Shown here in pieces: positions 46,831 through 55,600 of a stretch of 64,000 nucleotides of DNA. Position numbers and translations under genes: made by a program. The DNA is taken from contig NZ_JABBFP010000011.1 of the NCBI RefSeq assembly GCF_018494085.1, positions 51,169 through 115,168 on the forward strand, given 5' to 3'. Each line of letters opens with the position of its first letter. The stretch's first letter is position 1. The DNA is from Rosenbergiella collisarenosi. Its GTDB lineage: Bacteria > Pseudomonadota > Gammaproteobacteria > Enterobacterales > Enterobacteriaceae. The notes below the pieces were generated by a model, which was given only the letters and a program-made list of their open reading frames with translations, was not told where the DNA came from and made no database searches.

Positions 46831-47570
46831 GGCTATGGTTGAATAAATCAGATTTCGGGCGAGCGTACCTGTGGCTAAGCGCTTATTCAGGGCGTACGGA
46901 TGCTTCCCTGCATATCTACCTTCGTCGTTTTGTTCAGCGCTCGCACCATGGCCATAGCCTCAGCAACCTGACCATCGTAATCACGCAGCGTTAGTGAACC
47001 TCCGAGGAACTATTTATCCGATACATCGCCGTTTCCGTTATCGAGCGACGCTTATAACCTTGTCAACTTCCATCGCGCATTGTTCCCGCTTAGATGCTGA
47101 TTATCAACAGCACGATTGCGGTCTGTATACTCATCTGGCCAGTAACACGCACCCTTCCGAGGAAGGATAAGCGTGCGGATTTTTTTACGTCGCCGTTCAT
47201 CGTGGCAGAGTCGGGTATCGTAAGCTCCATCTGCAGCTGATACCCTGATTTTTCTGAAAGTTTGTCGGATAAGACCTGGGAAGGCTTCTGAGTCCGTAAC
47301 GTTGTTCAGCGACAGGTCCGCGCAGATAATTTCATGTGTTTTTACATTCACAGCCAGATGCAACTTACGCCAGATACGACGTCGCTTTTTACCGTGCTTT
47401 TTGACTTTCTATTCGCCTTGACCAAAGACCTTCAGCTCAGTGGAATCAATCACTAGGTGTGCGATTTCACCCCTAGTGGGTGTTTTGAAACAGACATTAA
47501 CCGACGTTGCCCGCTTACTTACACTACTATAATCTGGGTAGCGCAACGTAACGTTTAAAGTACTTCAATT
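46831..47570 (-). mobile_element. IS5-family (IS903-group) remnant
   Basis: The terminal repeat GGCTATGGTTGAATAAATCA at 46831 matches IS903-type ends. The minus strand carries the transposase in pieces: IAHLVIDSTELKVFGQGE, a stop, then LHLAVNVKTHEIICADLSLN, SAADGAYDTRLCHDE, a frameshift near 47052, and LTLRDYDGQVAEAMAMVRAL. The 5' end of the transposase and the other terminal repeat are gone. Confidence 0.85.
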
Positions 47571-47604
47571 ACCATCACTCAAACTCGATGAATCTCTGTT
47601 AACA

Positions 47605-47836
47605 GCCGGTGTCCGGGTACGTGTGCTGTGGAGGGAAGAGCGACCGGTATCCGGGTGCGTGTGCTGTGGAGGGAAGAGTAGCCGGTGTCTTGGTGTGTAC
47701 AACACATGTTGATATTAGGGTATTTGGCTCATTCTCCCTCTACAACACATGTAGATATTCGCGTGCTTGGTTCGTTTTCCCTCTACAACACACGTTGATA
47801 TTTGGGTATTTGGTTGCGTGTGCTGTGGAGGGAAGA
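47605..47836. repeat. alternating repeat block
   Basis: Three direct copies of GTGTGCTGTGGAGGGAAGA (near 47620, 47658, 47818) and two inverted relatives (TCCCTCTACAACACATG near 47735 and 47778) lie in 230 bp. The middle forms tandem 43-bp units (47698-47740, 47741-47783, partial 47784). The left part has a 38-bp period (CCGGT at 47606, 47644, 47682). Confidence 0.7.
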
Positions 47837-47939
47837 AAACAAATGGATAGCTTTAATGACAATCTTCATTTCGAGTAGAAAATAATCCCTATAAAATAAG
47901 CAATACCGAAATTCCCTTTATACATAGGCAATACAAAGT

Positions 47940-48161
47940 ATGACCTATCAACGTCTGAAGACTCAGGAATTACAGGGCGAAACCTTACATCTCGTTTTCA
48001 TTCATGATCGGTGGCGATTATCAATAGAACCTGAGAATAGACGCAACGGTACACAAAGCTATGATGGTTGGTTTCCTCGGTACTATTCTAAAGCAAGCTT
48101 CGCCAAAGCAGCTGTCACTAGAAAATTTGGGAGGGTATGGCAGTGGGAAAAGCCGTATTAG
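47940..48161 (+). CDS. small hypothetical plasmid protein, 73 residues
   Basis: MTYQRLKTQELQGETLHLVF then WRLSIEPENRRN and a basic, aromatic C-terminus (FGRVWQWEKPY). Cytoplasmic, with no recognised family. It begins a co-directional set of small genes to 49826. Confidence 0.55.
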   Translation: MTYQRLKTQELQGETLHLVFIHDRWRLSIEPENRRNGTQSYDGWFPRYYSKASFAKAAVTRKFGRVWQWEKPY

Positions 48162-48207
48162 GTTATTTAGTTGAACAACACAGTATCGGTAACAGCGGGG
48201 GGCCGGG

Positions 48208-48702
48208 ATGTCTTTATATGGAGAAGCTCTAACCTTCTTTGCCGATTGGCAGAGAGATGAAACAAAACGTACTGCTTTGAATATTCAGTACACTGAGAAA
48301 CCTAAAGGGAATGTACTCACGCTAAACGTTGAGATGGCTACGATTGGTGTGAATAATATCCCTGAATGGGACGCAAAGATTAGCTTGCAGCTGTCGAAGT
48401 ATGAACTTACCGACTTATGCTCGTTGTTGTTCGGCCTGAAAAAAAAGGTTGAGGCAAAGTACCATGGCCAACATAAGAATAAAGGATTTACACTCTATAA
48501 CAACGGCGCGACCGGGGTAATAATACAGCTGTCTGAAGCCGGAAGAGTGCTCCAACATCTACTTGGCCATCATCAGAGAATAGAGTTGGGGGTCTTTGTC
48601 CTGAGAAGACAAGCACAAGCTTGGGGCGTGAGTCCTAGTGACGTATTGGCCGTTCTGCGACAATCGGTATCGATAGCGAGATCATCCAACGATAACGGTT
48701 AG
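48208..48702 (+). CDS. hypothetical protein, 164 residues
   Basis: A soluble protein with a good start (GGGGGGCCGGGATG region). MSLYGEALTFFADWQRDETK, then ISLQLSKYELTDLCSLLFGL and GVIIQLSEAGRVLQHLLGHH, a pattern that could suit a single-strand nucleic-acid-binding regulator such as PC4-like folds, but this is a guess. Its neighbours are small plasmid genes. Confidence 0.6.
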   Translation: MSLYGEALTFFADWQRDETKRTALNIQYTEKPKGNVLTLNVEMATIGVNNIPEWDAKISLQLSKYELTDLCSLLFGLKKKVEAKYHGQHKNKGFTLYNNGATGVIIQLSEAGRVLQHLLGHHQRIELGVFVLRRQAQAWGVSPSDVLAVLRQSVSIARSSNDNG

Positions 48703-48842
48703 CGATTTGCTGGTATATAGCCCATCGTCACGTTGTCACCACCCTTCATGGAATGGTGTCATAGTATTGGCCTTTAGCACTTCGAGACTATGAAAGTTAT
48801 GAAATACTGAGGGTCATATTGATCCGACCAAAAGGAACACCC

Positions 48843-49139
48843 ATGACTGAGCCACAACTGTATTTTGTTGTCACGATTTTAGAGGAAGTTGGCGATTTGG
48901 AGTTTGTACATAAAACTCTGGCCATTGGCGAAACCGAGGCTGCGGTAAAAAAAGCGGTTTGGGATGCAATGCCGAAGTTCCGGGGAGAGGGAGAAGAAAC
49001 GAGTGAAGGGCATTGGGACTATGGTGGAGTGATGGCATCGCTTGAGAGCATTAGACAGATCCCCTCAGATTTAGGGCAGCAACTCCTTTATCACGATATT
49101 TTACCCGTACTCGTCCGTAATGTAGGTGAATCAGTATGA
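48843..49139 (+). CDS. hypothetical protein, 98 residues
   Basis: From ATG at 48843 (AAAAGGAA upstream): MTEPQLYFVVTILEEVGDLE, then GHWDYGGVMASLESIRQIPS. Soluble and acidic. The stop overlaps the next start (ATGA), so the two are translationally coupled. Confidence 0.6.
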   Translation: MTEPQLYFVVTILEEVGDLEFVHKTLAIGETEAAVKKAVWDAMPKFRGEGEETSEGHWDYGGVMASLESIRQIPSDLGQQLLYHDILPVLVRNVGESV

Positions 49140-49423
49140 CAATCCTCGATCCAAAGGTTAAAGCTGAAATCCTCCTAGCCATGGATTCCGTTGCGCAGAG
49201 TAAAGAAAAGCTCGCGGAAGTCGGTATTTTTGACCGGCTGTTTAAAACAGATATTTACGATGGCTACAAACGTATTCTCGATGTTGCCCTGGGTCTTTTA
49301 GAAAGAACCGTCAATAAGACTCCTGAACATACGGAGGTAGCGCGAGAAGTCTTAGGAAACCTACCCACCAGCCATGTTTGCTATGCCGAACTTAACGGTT
49401 ATCTAAAAGCCACCGTGCAGTAG
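49136..49423 (+). CDS. hypothetical protein, 95 residues
   Basis: Soluble, helical (KVKAEILLAMDSVAQSKEKL, then DGYKRILDVALGLLERTV). Coupled to the gene upstream by a 4-bp overlap and 10 bp ahead of a membrane protein gene. Confidence 0.6.
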   Translation: MTILDPKVKAEILLAMDSVAQSKEKLAEVGIFDRLFKTDIYDGYKRILDVALGLLERTVNKTPEHTEVAREVLGNLPTSHVCYAELNGYLKATVQ

Positions 49424-49433
49424 GAAAATCCCT

Positions 49434-49826
49434 ATGATAACGTTCGATACGCTTATTAGTAATAGACAAGAACTCATTGACTCCATCTCAAGGTTGCATT
49501 TTTATGAGATTGTCTGCATCAGTGTTTTTTTGGTCGTAGGCCTATTTATTCACATCAAAAGTAAGAAGAAGAATTTTTATTGGCTTGGCTGTGTCGTGTT
49601 CCTTGTTGCATTGACCGGCCTCGCTGCATTGACCTATGGAACGCCGTTAAAAGAAGCCTACCAGCTGCAAATAACTGACTTTAAAGAGTGGGCGAAAGAC
49701 TGCCAGATAGACTCAGTTGGTTATGATAATTCGGGGATCGAAATTAACGGCCACTATCTTTTGGGCCATAAAATCAACTCATTACATTTGACCTGTAATG
49801 GTCAGCAGACAGTGAAAGATTTATAG
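49434..49826 (+). CDS. hypothetical two-helix membrane protein
   Basis: 130 residues with transmembrane helices near 25-43 (EIVCISVFLVVGLFIHI) and 50-70 (FYWLGCVVFLVALTGLAALT), then a soluble domain with two cysteines (AKDCQIDSVGY, LTCNGQQ) likely in the periplasm. Last gene of a three-gene set. Confidence 0.6.
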   Translation: MITFDTLISNRQELIDSISRLHFYEIVCISVFLVVGLFIHIKSKKKNFYWLGCVVFLVALTGLAALTYGTPLKEAYQLQITDFKEWAKDCQIDSVGYDNSGIEINGHYLLGHKINSLHLTCNGQQTVKDL

Positions 49827-49885
49827 GGATTTAGTCTGGCCTCAGAGCGGTATTGAGGCCAGCTATAGTGTGGTTGACTTGAGTA

Positions 49886-50560
49886 TCAGTAATCAGCTTC
49901 AATCATCTTCCCGGCCTCTACCATCTTTCCCTTAAGCTGTTTGTAGTTATCCGATCCTCTCAGGAAGGGACGTTTATTACCGATTACCGCCAGCTGCTCT
50001 ATCTTACGAAACATCAGCTTTTCATCTTTAACCGGGATGGAAAGCGATGGCATACGCCGGTTCCGCAGGTTCAGTATCAAGTGATGAGTTTCCGAGTCAT
50101 AGTCAAAGCTCTCAATAACATCCGATTCAAAATACAGTATTCTCTTTTTGTTTTGGGGCGTGGCATAGGCGGTAGCGATACCGATAATGCCTGTGTTAAA
50201 GTCCACCCCAAAGTAGCTACCACGCGCTACCTGGGTAGTTTCATCATGGTCATTTGGTTCAAAAAAGGCCCTTAGCTTCATCATTCTACTGTTCTTATCC
50301 ACTCCACCCATGAGTAGACTTCGATGTAATAGCCAAATGAACGCGAGAGTTAGCCCCGCCAGCTGAAGTATGGTGAATAAACGGGCATGGCCAAAGTCCT
50401 GAGAGATAAATATCCAAGCATGGAATTTTGTAACGGTATTCGCCCCTGAAATCATCGCACCGAGCATACTTAAGGTGATGAAGATCCACTTAAGTTTCAT
50501 CCATCCTTGTCCGGCAAGCGTATTAGGGTAGTTAATCACTCGTTCAGGATTATTGCTCAT
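49886..50560 (-). CDS. hypothetical membrane protein, 224 residues
   Basis: From ATG at 50560. Two transmembrane helices (WIFITLSMLGAMISGANTV and LFTILQLAGLTLAFIWLLH) precede a soluble domain with a PH-like pattern (GIIGIATAYATPQNKKRILY, ESFDYDSETHHLIL). It overlaps the small gene upstream by 11 bp. Function unknown; such two-gene sets occur on conjugative plasmids. Confidence 0.6.
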   Translation of the reverse strand: MSNNPERVINYPNTLAGQGWMKLKWIFITLSMLGAMISGANTVTKFHAWIFISQDFGHARLFTILQLAGLTLAFIWLLHRSLLMGGVDKNSRMMKLRAFFEPNDHDETTQVARGSYFGVDFNTGIIGIATAYATPQNKKRILYFESDVIESFDYDSETHHLILNLRNRRMPSLSIPVKDEKLMFRKIEQLAVIGNKRPFLRGSDNYKQLKGKMVEAGKMIEADY

Positions 50561-50813
50561 CACTGTTCCACCATTCGGATCGTCTGAGTTGTTTGACCAG
50601 CCGGTTGTTGCCAAGGCTCATCATTTTAAGTTCATCCTTACTGGCTGCGAGTGTATGCTTCTCCTCAAGAATGGACTTATATTCCTGATGAATTCTACAT
50701 TGGATCAGGCGATACCGGCCATCGGGTTCTCTGAATAGCTCAAGGGTGTAACGGCGTTGCTGGCGCGCCCCGGAAAATGATTCTACAAAAAAGACAGATT
50801 GCTTTTCTGGCAT
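50550..50813 (-). CDS. small hypothetical protein, 87 residues
   Basis: MPEKQSVFFVESFSGARQQR, then YTLELFREPDGRYRLIQCRI. Basic and soluble. The ribosome binding site (CAGGAGAATT) is strong. Its 3' end overlaps the start of the membrane protein gene, indicating an operon. Confidence 0.6.
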   Translation of the reverse strand: MPEKQSVFFVESFSGARQQRRYTLELFREPDGRYRLIQCRIHQEYKSILEEKHTLAASKDELKMMSLGNNRLVKQLRRSEWWNSDEQ

Positions 50814-51736
50814 GACAATTCTCCTGAAAAAATTGTTTATTAAAGAGACATTTATTTTATAACTTTCTTATCTGCCTACTGTAGCATCAAAACGGAGCTG
50901 ATTTATCCGAGAACCGGCCACCGCTGTGGGCTGATCGTACCGGCTGTGAAGCAAAACCCTCTAAATCCTCATAATTTAGGCCATCATGTGCCAAGGGGTA
51001 TGGGCACCCCTACGCTGCGCTCCGGGGGGAGTCGTTCTGTTCGACTTTCCCCGTTGGCCGGTGATCACTTTCCCCCCCGGAAAACGCTTTAAGCCTTTGG
51101 CCGGGAACCGGCCAGAAATAGGTGTCCTGATCTGATTGCCGGTGCCCGGCATCGAGCGCGAGGCTGAAGTGACGAAAACCAAACCGACACATTGAGATTG
51201 ATAATCTCATGAAGAGATGAGCCTTGGTTTACCCTGGCGGGATACAGGTGATCGGTATGCAAAATTGAGCGCGAAACATTCCGGTTCAACTTGACGGATG
51301 AGTGCCTGGAGCTGGCCAAAAACCGGGTAGGGGTTTAGGCCGACATCGATACACCGGGAAGAAAATCATATCGAGAGTAGCCGACTGAATTTACCTGTAC
51401 CTGAGCTGTCTTAAGACATCGAGAATTGAAACTGAGAGAGTTAATTTGAAAAGCTACCGGGGAGCTGGCATTCGTTCCCTGGAACAAATCATTGTGCCGG
51501 TCGCACTCCCCGGATGAGGTGATCGGTATTCAAAACCATGACCGAACATCGCAATTGAATTTATCGATGTTACCGGTGCGCCCGGTAGAAATAGGGCGCC
51601 ATAAACGACACTCAATCTATCGAAATGAAAATCCCCGCGGTAAAACCGGGAAGGGGACCCCAATTCTTTTTACCTGAAAGACCAAGATCACGCAGCTGCG
51701 CCACCGGGTAATGTGACTTCCCGACCGGAAAGCGAT
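50814..51736. other. CCGG-rich non-coding region
   Basis: About 900 bp without a credible gene, GC-richer than its surroundings. I count 20 CCGG tetranucleotides between 50900 and 51800 by eye. A direct repeat AGGTGATCGGTATnCAAAA occurs at 51246-51264 and 51517-51535. It could be a leading-region or structured RNA element; nothing is certain. Confidence 0.5.
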
Positions 51737-52003
51737 TTATGGCCAGAAGGGAGCCAAGAACCATTCCATGATGACGTGTCTATTGTCACTGCTGAGTACA
51801 CCGGCTGCATCAATGAAGTCAAAGTTCTGGTTACGGTTAAACCATACTGAAAGGAAAAAATCGACCATAAGACGCTCACCTCGACTCAGCGGTAAACCTT
51901 CTGAGGACGATACCTTAGCTTCCATAACATCGAAATCCCAATAACACGCAATTTGTGGGTAATCTTCTACCATTACCCGAAACTTAATTTGCCCTTCTGT
52001 CAT
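51737..52003 (-). CDS. small acidic hypothetical plasmid protein
   Basis: 88 residues from ATG at 52003 behind AGAGGAA. MTEGQIKFRVMVEDYPQIAC, then LSRGERLMVDFFLSVWFN and VIMEWFLAPFWP. Soluble, acidic. The close ribosome binding site makes it a likely real gene. Not identified. Confidence 0.6.
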   Translation of the reverse strand: MTEGQIKFRVMVEDYPQIACYWDFDVMEAKVSSSEGLPLSRGERLMVDFFLSVWFNRNQNFDFIDAAGVLSSDNRHVIMEWFLAPFWP

Positions 52004-52009
52004 GGTCAA

Positions 52010-52639
52010 TTCCTCTGATGAAATTTAAACACAGTGATCACCTTATGGTGATGATGCGATATGCAGTGTCATTGTTATCCCATAATCCAAAGTAGTTTCC
52101 AATGCATTAGCATTCTGCACAGTCTCTCTGGCCAACGCCCCGGAGAAAAAATAAGAAAAGAAAAGAGAAAAAAAGAAAAAATAAAAGGTGGCCAGGCACG
52201 TGTGATCAGTTGGCAAAAGGTCAAAGGAAAAAGGCGGTCTGGCAGGAGGGTGAGGTCTTCTACCTCTGTGGTACATGATGGCCTAAATTATCACTGTATC
52301 ACCGTGCAATATGCTAAAAACCATAGGGCACGATGCTTTTTTATATGCTTACTATTCAAAGCATCTGTAATGACTTCAATATCATGCAACTTCACCAACT
52401 TTGAGAATGCTACTGCACGGTTTCGGTCAACGTAATCTCCGGGTCAGTGACCGTCTCCTTCTGGTGAGGGATCGGTACGCTGATATGCTTACGCTGAGTT
52501 TGCTAACGCAGGCAAGGCTTCCGCTGTGCTGAAGGTGTGGCGTTATAGTCATACTACGACTTAATCGCCTCATCATCGAGCCAGAAAGTGATAGAACTAC
52601 AGTTGATGAGGGGTTGTAGGCCTTCCAATTGGTGATTTA
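52010..52639. other. intergenic region with a purine tract
   Basis: No credible gene. A nearly pure A/G tract on the plus strand runs from about 52138 to 52190 (GAAAAAATAAGAAAAG and similar). The part nearest 52640 would be transcribed past the microcin stop. Confidence 0.45.
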
Positions 52640-52993
52640 TTAATGACATTGCCCGCCCATAGAACTTCCACAGTTCGATGATGCTCCATGAGTATTATTG
52701 TCGGAATTACCGTTACTATTTCTACAGCCAATATATCCCCCAATACTGCCAGACACAGCACCATATACAGCGCCCTCAGCTGCTCCAGTTACTATTCCTG
52801 CACCGATACCTGCAGGACCGCCAGCAATACCTGCTACACCACCTCTGACCCCATTAGCGACAGCTGTTCCCGCTGCCGCTCCCAGGCCACTCTTAATGGC
52901 TGCACCGACACAACTGTGAGCTCCTCCGTCACCGATATTATCTTTTCCACCTGAAACTATTTTAATCTCTTCTCTAGTTAATTCTTTTAACAT
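52640..52993 (-). CDS. class II microcin precursor (colicin V-like)
   Basis: A 117-residue precursor. The leader MLKELTREEIKIVSGG is a canonical double-glycine leader; the mature peptide starts KDNIGDGGAHSC. A Gly/Ala-rich hydrophobic centre (GLGAAAGTAVANGVRGGVAG) is followed by a polar tail with three cysteines (GCRNS, NCGSS, QCH), so disulphides as in colicin V or MccL are likely. It starts 1 bp after the small membrane protein gene. No exporter is adjacent; the C39 transporter at 18062 could process it. Confidence 0.82.
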   Translation of the reverse strand: MLKELTREEIKIVSGGKDNIGDGGAHSCVGAAIKSGLGAAAGTAVANGVRGGVAGIAGGPAGIGAGIVTGAAEGAVYGAVSGSIGGYIGCRNSNGNSDNNTHGASSNCGSSMGGQCH

Positions 52994-52994
52994 T

Positions 52995-53189
52995 TTATTT
53001 GTCCTTAGATTCCATTAAATTGGATGAGATTATTTTCGATATAGGTAAAGCAATAGCAACAGTTACAGAGACAATTAATACTGAGTAGTTACTGTATAAT
53101 TCATTTTTTGATAAAAAATAGATAGTTATACACGATATTACGATACAAATAGTTAAAGTGGCTAAGTTTTTTTTAACTGATAACTTCAT
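52995..53189 (-). CDS. candidate microcin immunity protein
   Basis: 64 residues with two transmembrane helices (NLATLTICIVISCITIYFLS and SVLIVSVTVAIALPISKII), basic ends and a size typical of class II microcin immunity proteins. It is encoded directly upstream of the microcin in the same transcript. Assignment rests on position and topology. Confidence 0.7.
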   Translation of the reverse strand: MKLSVKKNLATLTICIVISCITIYFLSKNELYSNYSVLIVSVTVAIALPISKIISSNLMESKDK

Positions 53190-53365
53190 ATTAATAACCC
53201 TTTTTCTAGAGGGGTAGAGTTAATTGGAGTGTAATAACTCACTGTCTTTCAATTATCAATATTTAACTTTTTGTAAGGTAATGTCAATTCCAATTATCCA
53301 TGTATTCTAAGGTAGTGCATCCAATTAGTAGAAGTTATGTAGAATAAGGCTTTTAAGGTTTTATC

Positions 53366-53635
53366 ATGGCCAGCATTACCGTTATTGCCCTCGTTGTCAG
53401 TCTGCTCAGGTTTATCGTCACGGGCAGAACCCTAACGGACACGACAGATTCCGCTGCCGGGACTGCCACCGCGTGTTTCAGCTCACTTACTCATACGAGG
53501 CCCGCAAGCCGGGGGTTAAAGAGCAGATCACCGAAATGGCCTTCAACGGTGCCGGCGTTCGCGATACCGCCAGGACGCTGAAAGTCGGTATCAATACCGT
53601 CATTCGGACTTTAAAAAACTCATGTCAAAGGGAAT
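53366..53635 (+). pseudogene. insA: IS1 insA, frameshifted
   Basis: The start MASITV is normal; one base is missing near 53385, and the correct frame then reads CPRCQSAQVYRHGQNPNGHD and RFRCRDCHRVFQLTYSYEAR with the zinc-finger cysteines. Without InsA the InsAB' transposase cannot be made. Confidence 0.8.
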
Positions 53636-54056
53636 AACTTCTTCACCCGTCGCCCATGCTGATGTGGCGCTTATTTCCGAACTTGATGAGCAGTGGAGCT
53701 TTGTTGGCAGTAAGGCCCGACAGCACTGGCTCTGGTACGCGTACAATACAAAAACGGGTGTACTGGCCTACACGTTTGGTCCACGAACCGATGCAACCTG
53801 TCGCGAATTATTGGCACTGCTCACCCCCTTTAACATCGGTATGCTGACCACTGATGAATGGGGCAGCTATGCCAGAGAGCTTCCGAAAGAGAAACACCTG
53901 ACCGGTAAAATCTTTACTCAACGCATTGAGCGCAACAACCTGACACTGAGAACCCGACTCAAGCGTCTGGCTCGCAGAACCATTTGCTTCTCCCGCTCTG
54001 TTGAGCTTCATGAAAAAGTCATTGGCGCTTTTATTGAGAAATACATGTTCTACTAG
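53622..54056 (+). CDS. insB: IS1 insB transposase part
   Basis: The catalytic half of IS1 transposase: ISELDEQWSFVGSKARQHWL, LTTDEWGSYAREL and a C-terminal SVELHEKVIGAFIEKY. The DDE residues look intact, but the protein needs fusion to InsA. Confidence 0.85.
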   Translation: MSKGITSSPVAHADVALISELDEQWSFVGSKARQHWLWYAYNTKTGVLAYTFGPRTDATCRELLALLTPFNIGMLTTDEWGSYARELPKEKHLTGKIFTQRIERNNLTLRTRLKRLARRTICFSRSVELHEKVIGAFIEKYMFY

Positions 54057-54069
54057 TTGGAGGCATCAC

Positions 54070-54456
54070 CAAAAATTGATGGGGGAGTATTTGGGGGATC
54101 GAGTGTTACCGGTTAAGTCGGGTACTCAAGTTTTAAAAGCACTATTGAACGGTACTACTGTTGGTTTTGCATGCGTATCTATCCTATATCCTGCTCCAAA
54201 ATTTAGTGGTCAAATATTCATAAAGGAGCTGTTTGTTAAGTCTGAGTTTAGAAGTAGTGGTATTGGCCAGAAACTCATGGCGTTTATTGCTAAATCAGCA
54301 GTGGGAAACCATTATGAAAGGTTAGATTGGCTATCTGTAGAATTTGATTATCGAGCACAAAAATTCTATTATTCACTTGGAAGTAATATTGTGACTGATG
54401 TAGTTTATAGGCGCGTTTTTGGTGAAAACTTGAAAGTCCTTGCTGGAAAATATTGA
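54070..54456 (+). pseudogene. GNAT acetyltransferase, 5' part removed by IS1
   Basis: About 128 codons, starting KLMGEYLGDRVLPVKSGTQV and ending KVLAGKY, are close to residues 40-169 of the intact gene at 58539. Similarity continues through the 3' flank and stops at the palindrome at 54562. Several acetyl-CoA-region residues differ (FDYRAQKFYYSLGS). Confidence 0.88.
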
Positions 54457-54561
54457 GTTAAATTTTAGTAAATATTTTTAGATGTACTAAACACTAAACT
54501 TTCGTTAGCAGTACTCTCTGGTTGATAACATTAAACTTACAATTCCACCCCGTGGACACCC

Positions 54562-54575
54562 TTACAGGCCTGTAA
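54562..54575. repeat. cassette palindrome
   Basis: TTACAGGCCTGTAA; left arm CCCTTACAGG type, right arm CCTGTAATACC type. It marks the end of the GNAT module and the start of the higA 3' flank. Confidence 0.85.
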
Positions 54576-54658
54576 TACCCCAAAATTAAGTAGAATTGCC
54601 CCAGAGTAACTTTGAGACTGTGTGAACGATATGAGGGGGCACGAAGACCAATATAGGG

Positions 54659-55069
54659 TTAAATAAATAAATGGACAGGTAGCCCAAAACGTTGGGAAAG
54701 CCGTTTAATGGCTTCAACCGTTAGAGAACGTTCTCCGTTTAAAATCCGACTCACCAGTGACTTTTTACCTATCTCGTTTTCAAAGTCAGACTGATTTAAG
54801 TCATGCTGATCCATGATAACTCTGAGCATGGCCACACCTGCCGGTGTATTGGCGATACGTTCATTAAACTCTACCATTTCTGGAAGAGCATTTTCGTATT
54901 CTTCAATCTTGGCAATCATCATTGTCAAAATGGGTGAATGTGGATCATTATCAAAAAGATATTCTGAGAGTTCGAGTGCTTCCTCATACTCTTTCTCGCT
55001 AGGGCATCCATCAAATAGGGGAATGGTTTTAATCAAGGTGTTTACCGTTGACAGCATTTCTGTATTCAT
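54659..55069 (-). CDS. higA: HigA-type antitoxin, copy 1
   Basis: 136 residues. The N-terminal 80 residues neutralise the toxin (IKTIPLFDGCPSEKEYEEAL); the C-terminal XRE domain (HDLNQSDFENEIGKKSLVSR, then SLTVEAIKRLSQRFGLPVHL) binds DNA. Its ATG overlaps the toxin stop (ATGA), toxin-first order as in higBA. Copies follow at 56235 and 60570. Confidence 0.88.
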   Translation of the reverse strand: MNTEMLSTVNTLIKTIPLFDGCPSEKEYEEALELSEYLFDNDPHSPILTMMIAKIEEYENALPEMVEFNERIANTPAGVAMLRVIMDQHDLNQSDFENEIGKKSLVSRILNGERSLTVEAIKRLSQRFGLPVHLFI

Positions 55070-55377
55070 TATTTCGTACTCCTAAAACTAGCGATCAGTT
55101 TGTCATAGTCTGCATGATTGGTAATGTGTTTCACGTATACTGTTTGTGTAGGGAAGTCTATTTTTAACAAAATCCTAATATTTCCCCCTCTCACGTCTAT
55201 GACCCACCAGCGTTCTTTGTATTTCATTCTATCGAGGCTTGGAAAGGCTTTCTTCAACTCATCAGGAGATGTCAATTCGCCTTTTTTTAAGACCTGATAC
55301 ACATCTTCTATCGCCTTGGCAAACTGCTTGAACTCATCCACTGCTTCACGAAACGGGACCCGGCTAACTACCCTCAT
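55069..55377 (-). CDS. higB: HigB-type mRNA interferase toxin, copy 1
   Basis: 102 residues of the HigB_toxin family (MRVVSRVPFREAVDEFKQFA, then YKERWWVIDVRGGNIRILLK and VYVKHITNHADYDKL). These toxins cut translated mRNA at the ribosome. Intact and paired with the antitoxin downstream. Confidence 0.88.
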   Translation of the reverse strand: MRVVSRVPFREAVDEFKQFAKAIEDVYQVLKKGELTSPDELKKAFPSLDRMKYKERWWVIDVRGGNIRILLKIDFPTQTVYVKHITNHADYDKLIASFRSTK

Positions 55378-55391
55378 GCTTTAGCCTTATA

Positions 55392-55445
55392 TTGACAATA
55401 TGGAAACATTATACACCACTCATTAATGTTGACAATATGGAAACA
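55392..55445 (-). promoter_or_regulatory. higBA promoter with doubled operator
   Basis: Two direct copies of TTGACAATATGGAAACA (55392-55408, 55429-55445) flank a minus-strand TATAAT at 55413-55408. Copy 2 of the operon (56953) keeps only one diverged repeat (TTGACAACATGGAAACA). Confidence 0.7.
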
Positions 55446-55520
55446 CAATTAAAGATTAATTATTGATTATCCGGCCTCTCTTTGAAGAGTTTCCTATAGT
55501 TGGTACTCCTAGGTTTACCG

Positions 55521-55534
55521 TTACAGGCCTGTAA
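55521..55534. repeat. cassette palindrome
   Basis: TTACAGGCCTGTAA with ACCG on the left and CCCT on the right, between the higBA copy 1 promoter region and the 3' side of the orphan antitoxin. Confidence 0.85.
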
Positions 55535-55600
55535 CCCTACATCGAAAAGGCTTATGTAAACTCCGACCGCTAAAATTTAATGGACTCTGGTGGGCTATTT

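Larger units (their letters stand above)
53311..54069 (+). mobile_element. IS1-family element
   Basis: Imperfect ends GGTAGTGCATCCAA (53311) and, inverted, GGTGATGCCTCCAA (to 54069) bound insA and insB; the length of 759 bp is typical. No target duplication is seen, and the right flank is a GNAT gene whose 5' part is missing, so an adjacent deletion followed insertion. Confidence 0.88.

Noticed and set aside
47605..47836. CRISPR array
   Set aside because: Intervals between repeats are themselves repeats, copies occur in both orientations, and no cas gene is in the window.
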